Shown piece after piece: positions 1 to 11,946 of a stretch of 64,000 nt of DNA. The position numbers were made by a program, and so were the translations under genes. The DNA comes from Flavobacterium sp. 20NA77.7 (GTDB lineage Bacteria > Bacteroidota > Bacteroidia > Flavobacteriales > Flavobacteriaceae). The notes below the pieces were generated by a model. The model was not told the origin of the DNA and made no database searches. It was given only the letters and a program-made list of their open reading frames with translations. Within the stretch, counting starts at the first letter, position 1; each line of letters opens with the position of its first letter. Location: contig NZ_CP133721.1 in the NCBI RefSeq assembly GCF_031326205.1, positions 1,488,001 through 1,552,000 of the forward strand, written 5' to 3'.

Positions 1-708
1 ATGCAATTGATACGCTTCTTCTACTTTTCTATTTAATCCTAATCGAACCATTTCGGAAAATTCTTTTGGAAACCCTTCGCCAATAACAGAAATAACACCT
101 GCTCCACCTGCTAATACCATAGGTAACGTAACCATATCATCACCTGAAATCACTAAAAATCCTTCTGGTTTATGTTGAATCAATTTCATAGCTTGAACAA
201 TATCGCCAGCAGCTTCTTTAATCGCAATTACATTTTTAAAATCATTTGCTAATCTAATTACAGTTGAAGGTAACATATTACTAGAGGTTCTACCTGGAAC
301 ATTATATAATATAACAGGAAGTGGAGAAGCTTCTGCAACTGCTTTAAAATGCTGATAAATTCCTTCTTGTGTGGGCTTATTATAATAAGGCGAAACAGAT
401 AAAATAGCAGAAAAACCTGTGAAATCTCTAGTTTTCAATTCTTCCACTACCTTGTGGGTATTATTCCCTCCTACTCCTAACACAATAGGTACTCGGTTTT
501 TATTTGCTGCGGAGATAGTAGCTATTACAAGCTCTTTTTCTTCCGAACTTAATGTCGCCGATTCTGCAGTTGTACCTAAAACCACTAAGTATTCTACACC
601 GCCATCAATGACATAATCTACAATTCTGGTTAAGGCTTCTGTATCAACAGAAAAATCTTTTTTAAATGGTGTTACTAATGCCACACCTGTTCCTATTAAT
701 GATTGCAT
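1..708 (-). CDS. dapA: 4-hydroxy-tetrahydrodipicolinate synthase (partial, C-terminus beyond window)
   Basis: DapA condenses pyruvate with aspartate semialdehyde in lysine and diaminopimelate synthesis (cytoplasmic). The first 236 residues are present and the frame is open to base 1, so about 55-60 residues of the usual ~293 lie outside. Visible landmarks are the GTTAES substrate loop (residues 45-50), Tyr135 in the LYNVPGR motif, and the Schiff-base Lys164 in VIAIKEA. The start is the ATG at 708, giving [15 protein letters not shown], which matches the family N-terminus. The DUF6913-type gene lies 2 nt upstream on the same strand, so the two are probably co-transcribed. Confidence 0.96.
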   Translation of the reverse strand, partial: MQSLIGTGVALVTPFKKDFSVDTEALTRIVDYVIDGGVEYLVVLGTTAESATLSSEEKELVIATISAANKNRVPIVLGVGGNNTHKVVEELKTRDFTGFSAILSVSPYYNKPTQEGIYQHFKAVAEASPLPVILYNVPGRTSSNMLPSTVIRLANDFKNVIAIKEAAGDIVQAMKLIQHKPEGFLVISGDDMVTLPMVLAGGAGVISVIGEGFPKEFSEMVRLGLNRKVEEAYQLH

Positions 709-710
709 TT

Positions 711-1229
711 TTAGATTTTATTTATTATTTTTAAATATTTGAACACTTCCGAAATAAATGTTTTGTAATTTTCTGCAAATTCATTTACTACTAAATGATT
801 TACTTTTTTATGTATGGTTTGAAAACCTATTTTAAATTTGGCTTTTGAAAGAAAAGAAACTGCCAATAATGGGGCTTTTTCAATATCATAATAACTAATT
901 AACAAATCAAACGATTTGGCTGTAAAATTTAGTACTTCTGCATTTTTCACAGTACCTGACCATGCTATGTCTTTGTAAGTAAAATACAATTTATTTTCAG
1001 CACTTCCTTTCTTTTTTTTATCTACAAAACAAAGCAATTCTATTTGACTTGGTTGAAATCCAAAAGCACAAATTTCTTCAATCAATTGGGCTGTATAAAG
1101 GAAGTAAGATTCATCAACTAGTAACCCAATCGATGCTATTTTAGAATCCGAATGAGGTAAGGTAAATGACTCTATTTTTTTATAAATTTTTCTTTTTAGA
1201 AAAAAGTTTTTAATAATTCTTGAAAACAT
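711..1229 (-). CDS. DUF6913-like conserved flavobacterial protein
   Basis: A 172-residue soluble protein with no signal peptide or membrane segment. It is basic at the N-terminus and resembles the flavobacterial DUF6913 family (from memory of the family, not a search). Function is unknown. Its stop is 2 nt from the dapA start, so it is probably the first gene of a dapA transcript. A TAAATTTG element on the minus strand (1250-1257) matches the Bacteroidota -7 box about 20 nt before the start, but no good -33 element is seen. The 1277 gene diverges from it. Confidence 0.75.
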   Translation of the reverse strand: MFSRIIKNFFLKRKIYKKIESFTLPHSDSKIASIGLLVDESYFLYTAQLIEEICAFGFQPSQIELLCFVDKKKKGSAENKLYFTYKDIAWSGTVKNAEVLNFTAKSFDLLISYYDIEKAPLLAVSFLSKAKFKIGFQTIHKKVNHLVVNEFAENYKTFISEVFKYLKIINKI

Positions 1230-1276
1230 TGTATTTTTACTTCCTTATACAAATTTAACGTAAACAATTGGAAAAT

Positions 1277-2059
1277 ATGTTATCCAAAAATAAAAATACT
1301 ATTTCATTTGACACTTTTTTTGTTACAATTTTAACATTAAGTGTTTTTATTTCTTGTAAACCAACTAGTTACACAAACTATAAAATTGAAGGAAAAAAAA
1401 TCCCAATTACAAATGAATTTAAAACTGATCCAACAATTGATGCGTATGTTGAACCCTATAGAGCTCATATAAACAAGGATTTAGACAGTGTTTTATCATT
1501 TTGCCCTGTTACTTTAGACAAATTTAAAGGCGAATACCAAACAAATATTGGTGATTTTATTGCCGATGCTTGTGTAGAATTAGCTAACCCTATTTTTTAC
1601 AAAAGAGAACAAAAAAATATTGATGGAGCTATCTTTAATCATGGTGGTATTAGAACAATAATTCCTCAAGGAAACGTAACAAAACGCACTGCCTATGAAG
1701 TGATGCCGTTTGAAAACACACTTATTGTTGTAGCTTTAAAAGGAAGTCAATTACAAGATATTGCTTCTTACTTTATGAAAGAAAAAAAGCCACACCCTCT
1801 TTATGGATTCCACATTTATTTAAACGATAAATTAGAAGTAACAAAAATGACGGTTAACAACCAACCTATTGAAGCTTCAAAAACATATTACGTTTTGACT
1901 TCTGATTATTTATCAAATGGAGGTGACAACATGACTTTCTTTTTAAAAAATGAAGGCAAGTATGATTTAAATTATAAAATGCGAAATGTTCTTATTGATT
2001 ACTTCGCTAGTCATAAATCTATTGAAGCCTTACCAAAATCAAGAGTCACTAAAGAATAA
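1277..2059 (+). CDS. 5'-nucleotidase C-terminal domain lipoprotein
   Basis: Equivalent to the C-terminal, substrate-binding domain of UshA-type 5'-nucleotidases, encoded alone. The first residues form a lipoprotein signal ending in VFISC, so it is probably anchored in the envelope. Family landmarks are IGDFIADA, then GAIFNHGGIR, and a C-terminal YYVLTSDYLSNGGD motif that stacks the nucleotide base in homologues. The start is set at the ATG at 1277; a TTG three codons upstream (1268) is also open. The metallophosphatase domain follows 20 nt downstream, so the two products may form one enzyme. Confidence 0.88.
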   Translation: MLSKNKNTISFDTFFVTILTLSVFISCKPTSYTNYKIEGKKIPITNEFKTDPTIDAYVEPYRAHINKDLDSVLSFCPVTLDKFKGEYQTNIGDFIADACVELANPIFYKREQKNIDGAIFNHGGIRTIIPQGNVTKRTAYEVMPFENTLIVVALKGSQLQDIASYFMKEKKPHPLYGFHIYLNDKLEVTKMTVNNQPIEASKTYYVLTSDYLSNGGDNMTFFLKNEGKYDLNYKMRNVLIDYFASHKSIEALPKSRVTKE

Positions 2060-2079
2060 TTTGCCTTATACAATTCATC

Positions 2080-2994
2080 ATGAAAAGAAGAACATTTTTA
2101 AAAAATACAGCAGCAAGTACAACATTTATTGGATTGGGAGGCATTTCTCTAAGTAGCTTTTCCTCAGTAGACGAAAAAAAAATCACTATTTTACATACAA
2201 ATGACGTACACAGTCATATAGATCCTTTTCCGGCAGATCATCCTAGAAATCCAAACATGGGAGGAGCAGCTAGAAGAGCAAGTATCATTGAGCAAATTAG
2301 AAAAGAAGAAAAAAATGTATTGCTTTTAGACGCTGGTGATATTTTTCAAGGTACTCCTTATTTCAATTATTATGGAGGTGAATTAGAATTTAAAATCATG
2401 AGCATGATGCAATATGATTTAGCTACAATGGGTAATCATGATTTTGACAATGGATTAGAAGGCTTTTATGCACAATTACCTCACGCAAAATTTGAATTTG
2501 TATCTGCTAATTATGATTTTAAAAACACCTTATTAGATGCTATAGTAAAGCCCTATAAAATTTTTACTAAAGACTCCGTTAAAATTGGAATTTTCGGCTT
2601 AGGCGTTGAACTTGAAGGCCTTGTAGATAAACAAAATTATAAAGAAACCATTTATCACAATCCTATTGAAGTAGCAAAAGATGTTACAAAAAAATTGAAA
2701 GAAGAAGAAAAATGCGACTTAATTATTTGCCTGTCGCACTTAGGGTTTAACAATAAAAATGAACCTGAAAAACCTTGCGATGTTAAATTAGCTCAAGAAA
2801 CCAAAGACATTGACATTATCATTGGTGGTCATTCACATACATTTTTAGACAAACCTGTGATTTATAAAAATACTGAAGGAAAAAATGTGGTTATTAATCA
2901 AGTTGGCGCTTATGGCATCAACTTAGGAAGAATTGATTTTTACTTAAGTTCGGATAAGAAATACATTGGTCAAGAAAAAAACATTGTTGTATAA
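2080..2994 (+). CDS. Metallophosphatase (5'-nucleotidase N-terminal domain), Tat-exported
   Basis: The catalytic calcineurin-like half of a 5'-nucleotidase/UshA enzyme, 304 residues. The dimetal motifs are all present: LHTNDVHSH, LLDAGDIFQG, TMGNHDFD and IIGGHSH. The N-terminus MKRRTFLKN plus a hydrophobic stretch is a twin-arginine export signal, unlike its Sec-lipoprotein partner upstream. The protein ends where the linker to the C-terminal domain would begin in single-chain homologues. It is expected to hydrolyse nucleotides or related phosphoesters in the periplasm, together with the product of the 1277 gene. The substrate is inferred. Confidence 0.92.
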   Translation: MKRRTFLKNTAASTTFIGLGGISLSSFSSVDEKKITILHTNDVHSHIDPFPADHPRNPNMGGAARRASIIEQIRKEEKNVLLLDAGDIFQGTPYFNYYGGELEFKIMSMMQYDLATMGNHDFDNGLEGFYAQLPHAKFEFVSANYDFKNTLLDAIVKPYKIFTKDSVKIGIFGLGVELEGLVDKQNYKETIYHNPIEVAKDVTKKLKEEEKCDLIICLSHLGFNNKNEPEKPCDVKLAQETKDIDIIIGGHSHTFLDKPVIYKNTEGKNVVINQVGAYGINLGRIDFYLSSDKKYIGQEKNIVV

Positions 2995-2995
2995 T

Positions 2996-5666
<2,671 letters not shown>

Positions 5667-6143
5667 TTAAGCAAGATTTAATAAAGTAATTAATTTGGAA
5701 AACAAGTCGCCCTTACTAATAACACCTCCATTTTGAATAATTTCAAAAATGGATTCATTACGTAATTCATTAACTGTCTTTTTCCCTTTTTGAATTTCAA
5801 TTGCATCTGTAAATATATTTTCACTCAACCATTCTATTCCTTCTGAGGTAAAAAAGTCTACCTCTGGATTAGAGGTTTTAACTACTAATGACTCTAAATA
5901 ATCGTCATAGCATTTAAACAAAAATATGTGATTTTTTGAAAAATGATCTACAAATTTGACATTTGTTAATGCTCTGTCCCAAATCAAATCTGAAAAAACA
6001 TCTATTTCTTGTAAAGCAACTTCGGGCTTATTGTTTTTCAATTCATCCCATTCTTTTTTATCTATTGATTGTGTAGCTAAAAAATTGGTGAATTCTGGAT
6101 GTAATTCTTCTAATTGTTCTTTTGTTAATCGAGCGTACTTCAT
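5667..6143 (-). CDS. DUF6495-like conserved protein
   Basis: A 158-residue acidic cytoplasmic protein with no signal or membrane segment. It resembles the DUF6495 family of Flavobacteriia (recognised from memory). Function is unknown. It ends 3 nt before the ligA start, so the two are probably one operon. The terminator of the ribosomal operon (6171-6200) lies just upstream, which means this gene probably has its own promoter in the short gap. Confidence 0.72.
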   Translation of the reverse strand: MKYARLTKEQLEELHPEFTNFLATQSIDKKEWDELKNNKPEVALQEIDVFSDLIWDRALTNVKFVDHFSKNHIFLFKCYDDYLESLVVKTSNPEVDFFTSEGIEWLSENIFTDAIEIQKGKKTVNELRNESIFEIIQNGGVISKGDLFSKLITLLNLA

Positions 6144-6170
6144 GCCATCAATTTTATGATGGGTAAATAT

Positions 6171-6200
6171 AAAAAAAGTCCCGAAAATATCGGGACTTTT
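6171..6200 (-). terminator. Intrinsic terminator of the rpsF-rpsR-rplI operon
   Basis: An 11-bp perfect stem (6174-6184 with 6190-6200, arm AAAAGTCCCGA) and a 5-nt loop. Read on the minus strand it is followed by a T run. It lies 23 nt after the rplI stop. Confidence 0.88.
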
Positions 6201-6222
6201 AGTGTTGTATTTTAGAAATTAA

Positions 6223-6666
6223 TTATGCTTTTTCAGCAACAATTTCATATGGTAATTCAACGATTACTTCTCTGTGTAAACGGATAGTTGCGTTATATTT
6301 ACCTGTTCTTTTTACTAATCCACTAGTAATGAATTTTCTATCGATTGCATGTCCATTAGCTTCTAATGCAGTAGCAATATCCGCGTTTGATACCGAACCA
6401 AATAATTTTTCACCACCAGCTTTTGCAGTAATTTTGATATCTAAAGCTTTTAATGCATCAGCGATAGCTTTTGCATCAGCAACAATTTTTGCTTCTTTGT
6501 GTGCTTTTTGTTTCAAATTTTCAGCTAATACTTTTTTAGCAGAAGGTGTAGCTAAAATAGCAAAACCTTGTGGGATTAAATAATTACGTCCATAACCATT
6601 TTTAACAGTTACTACATCATCTTTAAACCCTAAATTTTGAACGTCTTGTTTTAAAATTAGTTCCAT
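6223..6666 (-). CDS. rplI: 50S ribosomal protein L9
   Basis: Binds 23S rRNA in the large subunit and restrains frameshifting. 147 residues, the normal length. The N-terminal signature MELILKQDVQNLG and the GYGRNYLIPQG rRNA-binding motif are clear. A long Ala/Lys helix (about 45-75) links to the C-terminal domain. It is last in the S6-S18-L9 operon, 62 nt after rpsR. That gap contains a hairpin (6688-6713), and a strong terminator follows the gene. Confidence 0.98.
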   Translation of the reverse strand: MELILKQDVQNLGFKDDVVTVKNGYGRNYLIPQGFAILATPSAKKVLAENLKQKAHKEAKIVADAKAIADALKALDIKITAKAGGEKLFGSVSNADIATALEANGHAIDRKFITSGLVKRTGKYNATIRLHREVIVELPYEIVAEKA

Positions 6667-6687
6667 GTTGTTGTCCTTTTTTAAGAA

Positions 6688-6713
6688 GTTAGGTTCCTCA
6701 TTGGGAAACCAAC
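6688..6713 (-). promoter_or_regulatory. Intercistronic hairpin between rpsR and rplI
   Basis: The arms 6688-6697 and 6704-6713 pair on the minus-strand RNA over 10 positions with one G-U pair and one mismatch, closing a 6-nt loop. There is no T run, so it is not a terminator. It could be an mRNA processing or stability element, or a site for ribosomal-protein feedback. Function is inferred only from position. Confidence 0.4.
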
Positions 6714-6728
6714 AACTTTGTTTTTAAA

Positions 6729-7022
6729 TTATTTTAATAAATCCGCTACGTATGGCATTAATGCTAAGTGACGTGCTCTTTTAACTGCTACAGAAACTTT
6801 TCTTTGATATTTCAATGAAGTACCTGTAAGTCTTCTTGGTAAAATTTTACCTTGTTCGTTTACAAACTTTAGCAAGAAATCTGGATCTTTATAATCCACA
6901 TATTTAATACCCGATTTTTTAAAACGACAGTATTTTTTTTGCTTATTTGTATCAATATTTAAAGGGGTAAGATATCTGATATCTCCTTCTTTTTTACCTT
7001 TTGCAGATTGTTCTATTGACAT
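6729..7022 (-). CDS. rpsR: 30S ribosomal protein S18
   Basis: Small-subunit protein that pairs with S6 on 16S rRNA. 97 residues, slightly longer at the N-terminus than the ~75-residue E. coli protein, as usual in Bacteroidota. The core [13 protein letters not shown] stretch (here VDYKDPDFL) and [19 protein letters not shown] identify it. It starts 2 nt after the rpsF stop, so translation is coupled with S6, its binding partner. Confidence 0.98.
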   Translation of the reverse strand: MSIEQSAKGKKEGDIRYLTPLNIDTNKQKKYCRFKKSGIKYVDYKDPDFLLKFVNEQGKILPRRLTGTSLKYQRKVSVAVKRARHLALMPYVADLLK

Positions 7023-7024
7023 AA

Positions 7025-7366
7025 TTAGTTTGCTTTAGTTTTTAATTTTTCTCTTCTTCTTTCAGCCCAAGATACAGCATGTTTATCTAAACTAACCGTT
7101 AAGAATCTCATGATGCGCTCGTCTCTTCTGAATTCAGTCTCTAAAGAAATGATTAATTCAGCAGGTGCTTTGTATTCAAATAAATGGTAAAAACCACTTT
7201 TTTTGTTTTGGATTTCATAAGCTAATTTTTTTAAGCCCCAATCCTCTTTAGCTACCATTTGAGCCCCTTTAGACGTAAGAAAATCTTCAAATTTGCTTAC
7301 TGTTTCCTTTACCTGTTGCTCAGATAAAACGGGATTCAAAATGAAAACAGTTTCATAATTTTTCAT
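7025..7366 (-). CDS. rpsF: 30S ribosomal protein S6
   Basis: Small-subunit protein that forms a heterodimer with S18. 113 residues. The [12 protein letters not shown] start and the [18 protein letters not shown] region are typical. First gene of the operon, about 18 nt from the predicted transcription start, so there is no room for a long autoregulatory leader. The C-terminus ends in basic residues (KLKTKAN) and lacks the Glu-Glu tail that E. coli RimK extends, which bears on the function of the rimK-like gene at 46133. Confidence 0.98.
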   Translation of the reverse strand: MKNYETVFILNPVLSEQQVKETVSKFEDFLTSKGAQMVAKEDWGLKKLAYEIQNKKSGFYHLFEYKAPAELIISLETEFRRDERIMRFLTVSLDKHAVSWAERRREKLKTKAN

Positions 7367-7389
7367 AATTATTATTTTTAAATTGCGTG

Positions 7390-7420
7390 CAAAGATACAG
7401 TTTTTTATTTAATCTCCAAA
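7390..7420 (-). promoter_or_regulatory. Promoter of rpsF-rpsR-rplI
   Basis: A full match to the Bacteroidota housekeeping promoter on the minus strand: TTTG (7420-7417), 19 nt spacer, TATCTTTG (7397-7390, consensus TAnnTTTG). It lies 24 nt before the rpsF start. Confidence 0.82.
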
Positions 7421-7522
7421 CGTACAATAACTAAAAGTTTTATAAAGAATTGAGATGGTTTTTATTTTTTTTCCTATATTTAGCATTTGAAAAACAAATT
7501 TGAGTAAAAACATCTCTAAACC

Positions 7523-8221
7523 ATGAAGTTAAATACAATAGTTGTTGATGATAGCTCTATTCAAAGGATGACTATTGCCAAATTAATTAAAGAACACATA
7601 CATCTTAAATTAAGTGGTGATTTTTCCAATGCTTTAGACGCTAAAAACTACATTTCTAATCATCTTGTAGATTTAATTTTTCTAGATATTGAAATGCCAC
7701 ACATTACTGGTTTTGATTTACTAGATGGCTTAAAAGTAAAACCACAAATCATTTTTGTTACTTCAAAAGCAGATTATGCTGTAAAAGCATTTGATTATGC
7801 TGCCGTAGATTTTCTACAAAAACCTATCAAAAAAGAACGCTTTTTAATTTCCGTAAAAAAAGCAGTTGAAATGTACCACTTAAAACGGGATGTTACTAAT
7901 GACGATCACGGGCCACATATAATTATTAAAAGTAATTTAAAAAAAATAAAAGTTTTTACTTCTAAAATTAAATGGGTAGAAGCTTTTGGAGATTACATTA
8001 AAGTCGTTACGTATGACGAAACACACCTCGTTTTATCTACAATGAAAGCTTTTGAGAGTGAATTACCTAAAGAACATTTCTTACGAATTCATAAATCTTA
8101 TATTGTTAATTTAGATAAAGTAGAACGGTTTAACAGTAAACATATAGAAATAGACGGAGAGAAAATACCACTGAGCCGAAACAAGAAAGAGGAAATTGTA
8201 ACTATTTTAGAAAATTATTAA
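7523..8221 (+). CDS. LytTR-family DNA-binding response regulator
   Basis: 232 residues. An N-terminal receiver domain has acidic Asp9-Asp10, the phospho-acceptor Asp55 in LIFLDIEMP, and a conserved Lys in FLQKPIKK. A C-terminal LytTR domain (about 130-232) contains KIKWVEAFGDYIKV and FLRIHKSYIVN. It would control target promoters after phosphorylation by a sensor kinase, but none is adjacent, so it is an orphan here. A TTG, 22 nt, TATATTTA arrangement at 7450-7482 is a plausible promoter. Its stop overlaps the convergent priA stop by 4 nt. Confidence 0.93.
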   Translation: MKLNTIVVDDSSIQRMTIAKLIKEHIHLKLSGDFSNALDAKNYISNHLVDLIFLDIEMPHITGFDLLDGLKVKPQIIFVTSKADYAVKAFDYAAVDFLQKPIKKERFLISVKKAVEMYHLKRDVTNDDHGPHIIIKSNLKKIKVFTSKIKWVEAFGDYIKVVTYDETHLVLSTMKAFESELPKEHFLRIHKSYIVNLDKVERFNSKHIEIDGEKIPLSRNKKEEIVTILENY

Positions 8222-10656
8222 TAGTCTACTTGAATTGTAACTTTTATAGCTCTATACTGTGGAACTGCTTCAAAACTAGTTAATACTTTTTTGAGTACAA
8301 GCTTAGTAGCTGATAAATTACTCGTGTTAGGAATTTTAATGAGTATTGTTCGTATGTATTCATTTCTAATTCTATTTACAGCAGGCTCTTCTGGACCTAA
8401 TATAGGTAGCTTCATCGTTTGTGAAAGCACATTATATAACCACATACTACCTTCTTTTAATTTTGCGTATTCTTTGTGACGCAATTTGAGTTGAACTAAC
8501 CGGTAAAAAGGAGGATATTTAAAATTTCTTCTTTCATAAATTTGCTCCTCATACATGGCTACATAGTTTCCATTAACAACTTGCTGAATCGTATTATGCA
8601 ATGGATTGTAGGTTTGAATAACTACACTACCTAATTTATCTTTTCTTCCTGCCCTACCCGAAACTTGCATCATCATTTGAAATGCTCTTTCATAAGCCTT
8701 ATAATAAGGCTGATTTAAAAGATTATCTGCATTGAGTATACCAACTAAAGTTACATGTTCAAAATCCAATCCTTTGGCTAACATTTGAGTACCAATTAAA
8801 ATATCAATTTCTTGATTCTTAAATGCATCTAGCAATTTTTCAAAAGCAAATTTTCCTCGGGTAGTATCTTGATCCATACGGGCAATTTGTTTATCTGGAA
8901 ACAACTTTTTTAATTCAAGTTCCACTTGTTCAGTTCCAAAACCTTTTGTAGACAAATCTAACGAATGACATTGATGACAATGGGTAGGTTTTGCCATACT
9001 GTATCCACAATAATGACAAGACAAAGTATTTTTGTATTTATAATACGTCAAACTCACATCACAACTTGGACATTGCGGCACATGACCACACGTCATACAT
9101 TCAATATAAGGTGAATACCCTCTTCTATTTTGAAATAATAAGATTTGTTCACCATTAGCTAATGTTTCATGCATTCGAGAGAGAAGCTCATCAGAAAAAT
9201 GACCATCCATGCGCTTTCTAAAATACTTATCTTTTAAATCAATAAGATGCACCTCAGGTAAGGCTGTGTCGTTGTATCTTTTAGTTAAAGTTACCAATCC
9301 ATATTTTCCGCTTTGGGCGTTGTAATATGATTCAATACTTGGTGTAGCACTCCCTAAAACAACTTTCGCTTGATGCAATTTAGCTAATACAATTGCAGCA
9401 TCTCTAGCATGATATCGGGGCGCAGGATCTTGTTGTTTATAAGTAGCCTCATGCTCTTCATCAACCACAATTAATCCCAAATTTGTAAAAGGTAAAAATA
9501 ACGCGCTTCTAACGCCTAATACTATTTTAGTTGAACTATTTGTTTTTAGTAATTTTTGCCAAACTTCAATACGTTCATTTGTATTGTATTTAGAATGAAA
9601 AACTGCTATTTGATTACCAAAATAAGCAGCTAAACGTTGGACTAACTGCGTTGTTAAAGCGATTTCTGGCAAAAGCAATAGAACTTGTTCTCCCTTATTA
9701 ATTGTTTCTTCAATTAATTTAATATAAATTTCTGTTTTTCCAGAAGCCGTAACACCGTGAAACAAACAAACTTCGTGAGAAACTAATTGCTCTCTAATAG
9801 ATAAGAAAGTTTCCTGTTGCGCTTCACTCAATTGTATCTCATAACCTTCCTCTTTTTCAAAAACGATTCGCTCGTGATTAAGGTAGTAAACTTCAAAAAT
9901 AGCCTTCTCTAACAATCCTTTTAAAACCGCATCAGACAACCCTGCTTTTTCAAGAAAATATTTGGTAGATATAGGTTTTTTTTCAACAGCTTGCAATTGA
10001 AAATAATGCAGTATTGCTTCTTTTTGTTTAGGGGCTTTATTTAGTGTTGCAAGTAATTCTTGTAGTGTTTCAGGTGTTGAAAAACTGTTACTTAATTTAA
10101 TATACTTAACCAATTTTGGTTTATACACTTCTTGTACTTCTTCTTGAATTTGAAGCAGTCCTTTTTGCAGTAAATCTTGAACTAATGCGACGATTTTTTT
10201 CTTTGGAATAAATTTTTCAATTTCGGCTAAAGAGATTGACGTTTGATGCTGTAATGCTTCCAAAATAAGATATTGGTCGTCTGAAACATTAGTTGTTTCA
10301 ACCGTTTTTTCATTCGCACTAAGTATGGTTTCGCTCTCTAAAATTAGCCCTGAAGGCAAGGCTGCTTTATATACTTCACCGATGGTACATAAATAATAAG
10401 ACGCCAACCAAAACCAATGCTCTATTTGGATACTTGTAACAATAGGTGATTCATCTATAAGTTGAAGAATTTCTTTAGCCTCATATAAAGTTGGTGGATT
10501 TTGGTGCTTTTCTACTACCAAAGCGGTGTAATGTTTACTTTTCCCAAAGGGCACTACCACCCGCATACCTGGAACAATAAATTTATACTCCTCTTCATTT
10601 ACCAAATAAGTAAATGTTTTATCTAAAGCAAGAGGCAGTATAACATTTATGTACAT
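8218..10656 (-). CDS. priA: Primosomal protein N' (replication restart helicase PriA)
   Basis: Reloads the replisome at collapsed forks. 812 residues. An N-terminal 3'-DNA-binding domain is followed by a Walker A motif GVTASGKT (301-308), a DEEH box (399-402), and a zinc region with eight Cys/His-rich positions (CMTCGHVPQCPSC, then CHYCGYS and HCHQC). The helicase C domain holds QVSGRAGR. The start gives MYINVILPLALDKTFTY, the usual N-terminus. It has its own spacing from gpsA (45 nt) and converges with the response regulator. Confidence 0.97.
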   Translation of the reverse strand: MYINVILPLALDKTFTYLVNEEEYKFIVPGMRVVVPFGKSKHYTALVVEKHQNPPTLYEAKEILQLIDESPIVTSIQIEHWFWLASYYLCTIGEVYKAALPSGLILESETILSANEKTVETTNVSDDQYLILEALQHQTSISLAEIEKFIPKKKIVALVQDLLQKGLLQIQEEVQEVYKPKLVKYIKLSNSFSTPETLQELLATLNKAPKQKEAILHYFQLQAVEKKPISTKYFLEKAGLSDAVLKGLLEKAIFEVYYLNHERIVFEKEEGYEIQLSEAQQETFLSIREQLVSHEVCLFHGVTASGKTEIYIKLIEETINKGEQVLLLLPEIALTTQLVQRLAAYFGNQIAVFHSKYNTNERIEVWQKLLKTNSSTKIVLGVRSALFLPFTNLGLIVVDEEHEATYKQQDPAPRYHARDAAIVLAKLHQAKVVLGSATPSIESYYNAQSGKYGLVTLTKRYNDTALPEVHLIDLKDKYFRKRMDGHFSDELLSRMHETLANGEQILLFQNRRGYSPYIECMTCGHVPQCPSCDVSLTYYKYKNTLSCHYCGYSMAKPTHCHQCHSLDLSTKGFGTEQVELELKKLFPDKQIARMDQDTTRGKFAFEKLLDAFKNQEIDILIGTQMLAKGLDFEHVTLVGILNADNLLNQPYYKAYERAFQMMMQVSGRAGRKDKLGSVVIQTYNPLHNTIQQVVNGNYVAMYEEQIYERRNFKYPPFYRLVQLKLRHKEYAKLKEGSMWLYNVLSQTMKLPILGPEEPAVNRIRNEYIRTILIKIPNTSNLSATKLVLKKVLTSFEAVPQYRAIKVTIQVDY

Positions 10657-10701
10657 AATTTAGAAGTAATAAATTGAATGAATTACAAAGTATTTTGTGA
10701 G

Positions 10702-11697
10702 TTAATTCAATTTATCAGTTAATTTTTTAAATACGTCTTTAGCTTCTTTTCCGCCATATAATATTTGGTAAACTGCATCAATAATAGGTGTTTTAGCTTG
10801 ATACATTTGGTTCAATTTATAAGCACTTTTTACCGCATAATATCCTTCTGCAACCATACTCATTTCCATTTGTGCAGATTTTACAGTATAGCCTTTTCCT
10901 ATCATATTTCCAAACATCCTATTTCTTGAAAACACAGAATAGCCTGTAACTAACAAATCTCCTAAATAGGCCGAATTATTGATATTTCGTTTCATTTTAT
11001 GAACTTGCTTAATAAAACGTTTCATCTCTCTAATTGCGTTACTCATCAATACGGCTTGAAAGTTATCTCCATATCCTAATCCATGTGCCATACCTGCAGC
11101 AATTGCATAAATATTTTTTAATACAGCTGCATATTCTGTACCAATAATATCATCTGTAATTTTTGCTTTGATGTAGTAACTACTTACATTTTTGGCTACA
11201 TATTTTGCCATTTCTCTATCCGAACAAGCAATAGTCAAGTAAGATAATCGTTCCATAGCAACTTCTTCTGCATGACAAGGACCTGTAATTACACCAATTT
11301 TATCATACGGAATAGAATAGGTTTTATGAAAATGTTCGCCTACTATAAGACTTGTTTCGGGAACAATTCCTTTGATAGCAGAAAATATCGTTTTACCTTC
11401 TAATGAAACCGTCATTTTTAGTAATTCATCACTTAAAAAAGCGGAAGGAATGGCAAAAATAACAACATCAGCATATGCTATTGCTTCATTAATATCATCT
11501 GTAAGTACTAATTTTTCCGTATTAAAAGCTACTGAACTCAGGTAATTTGGATTGTGCTTTTGTTCTTTTAAATGTTGTAAAGCATTAACATTTCTCATGT
11601 ACCAAGCTATTTGCTCTTGATTTTCACATAACATTTTTGCAATGGCTGTTGCCCAACTTCCTCCTCCTATTACTGCAAATTTTCGTTTGTTTTCCAT
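10702..11697 (-). CDS. gpsA: NAD(P)H-dependent glycerol-3-phosphate dehydrogenase
   Basis: Reduces dihydroxyacetone phosphate to sn-glycerol-3-phosphate for phospholipid synthesis. 331 residues. Rossmann motif GGGSWATAIAK at residues 8-18, the catalytic Lys in AVLKNIYAIAAG (about 200), and an all-helical C-terminal domain with NRMFGNMIGKGYTV. The 249-nt upstream gap holds the terminator of the alcohol dehydrogenase gene and presumably its own promoter. Confidence 0.97.
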   Translation of the reverse strand: MENKRKFAVIGGGSWATAIAKMLCENQEQIAWYMRNVNALQHLKEQKHNPNYLSSVAFNTEKLVLTDDINEAIAYADVVIFAIPSAFLSDELLKMTVSLEGKTIFSAIKGIVPETSLIVGEHFHKTYSIPYDKIGVITGPCHAEEVAMERLSYLTIACSDREMAKYVAKNVSSYYIKAKITDDIIGTEYAAVLKNIYAIAAGMAHGLGYGDNFQAVLMSNAIREMKRFIKQVHKMKRNINNSAYLGDLLVTGYSVFSRNRMFGNMIGKGYTVKSAQMEMSMVAEGYYAVKSAYKLNQMYQAKTPIIDAVYQILYGGKEAKDVFKKLTDKLN

Positions 11698-11897
11698 AAT
11701 TTAAAAAAATGAACTTCAAAAGTACACTTTTCTACTAATTGGGACAAATTCAACAGCATAAATCATAAATTTTTCTTAAAAAATTATATTTATAAGATTT
11801 TGGCACAATTTATGAAAACATCTAATCGTTATCCTATTTATAGAATAGTATAAAAATTGAAGTAATTTTTTAAATAGTTTTAGTTTAGTTAGTTTGT

Positions 11898-11925
11898 AAA
11901 AAAAGCCCCAAATTGGGGCTTTTTT
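11898..11925 (-). terminator. Intrinsic terminator after the alcohol dehydrogenase gene
   Basis: A GC-rich stem (arm AAAAAGCCCCAA with TTGGGGCTTTTT, 1-nt apical gap) flanked by A and T runs, 22 nt after the stop on the minus strand. The symmetry would allow activity on both strands. Confidence 0.87.
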
Positions 11926-11946
11926 ATTGGATTGAATATATCAATT

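Noticed and set aside
10671..10713. Weak 9-bp inverted repeat (AAATTGAAT) at the gpsA 3' end as a terminator
   Set aside because: The stem has only A-T rich pairs, a 25-nt loop and no clear T run, so it cannot be supported.
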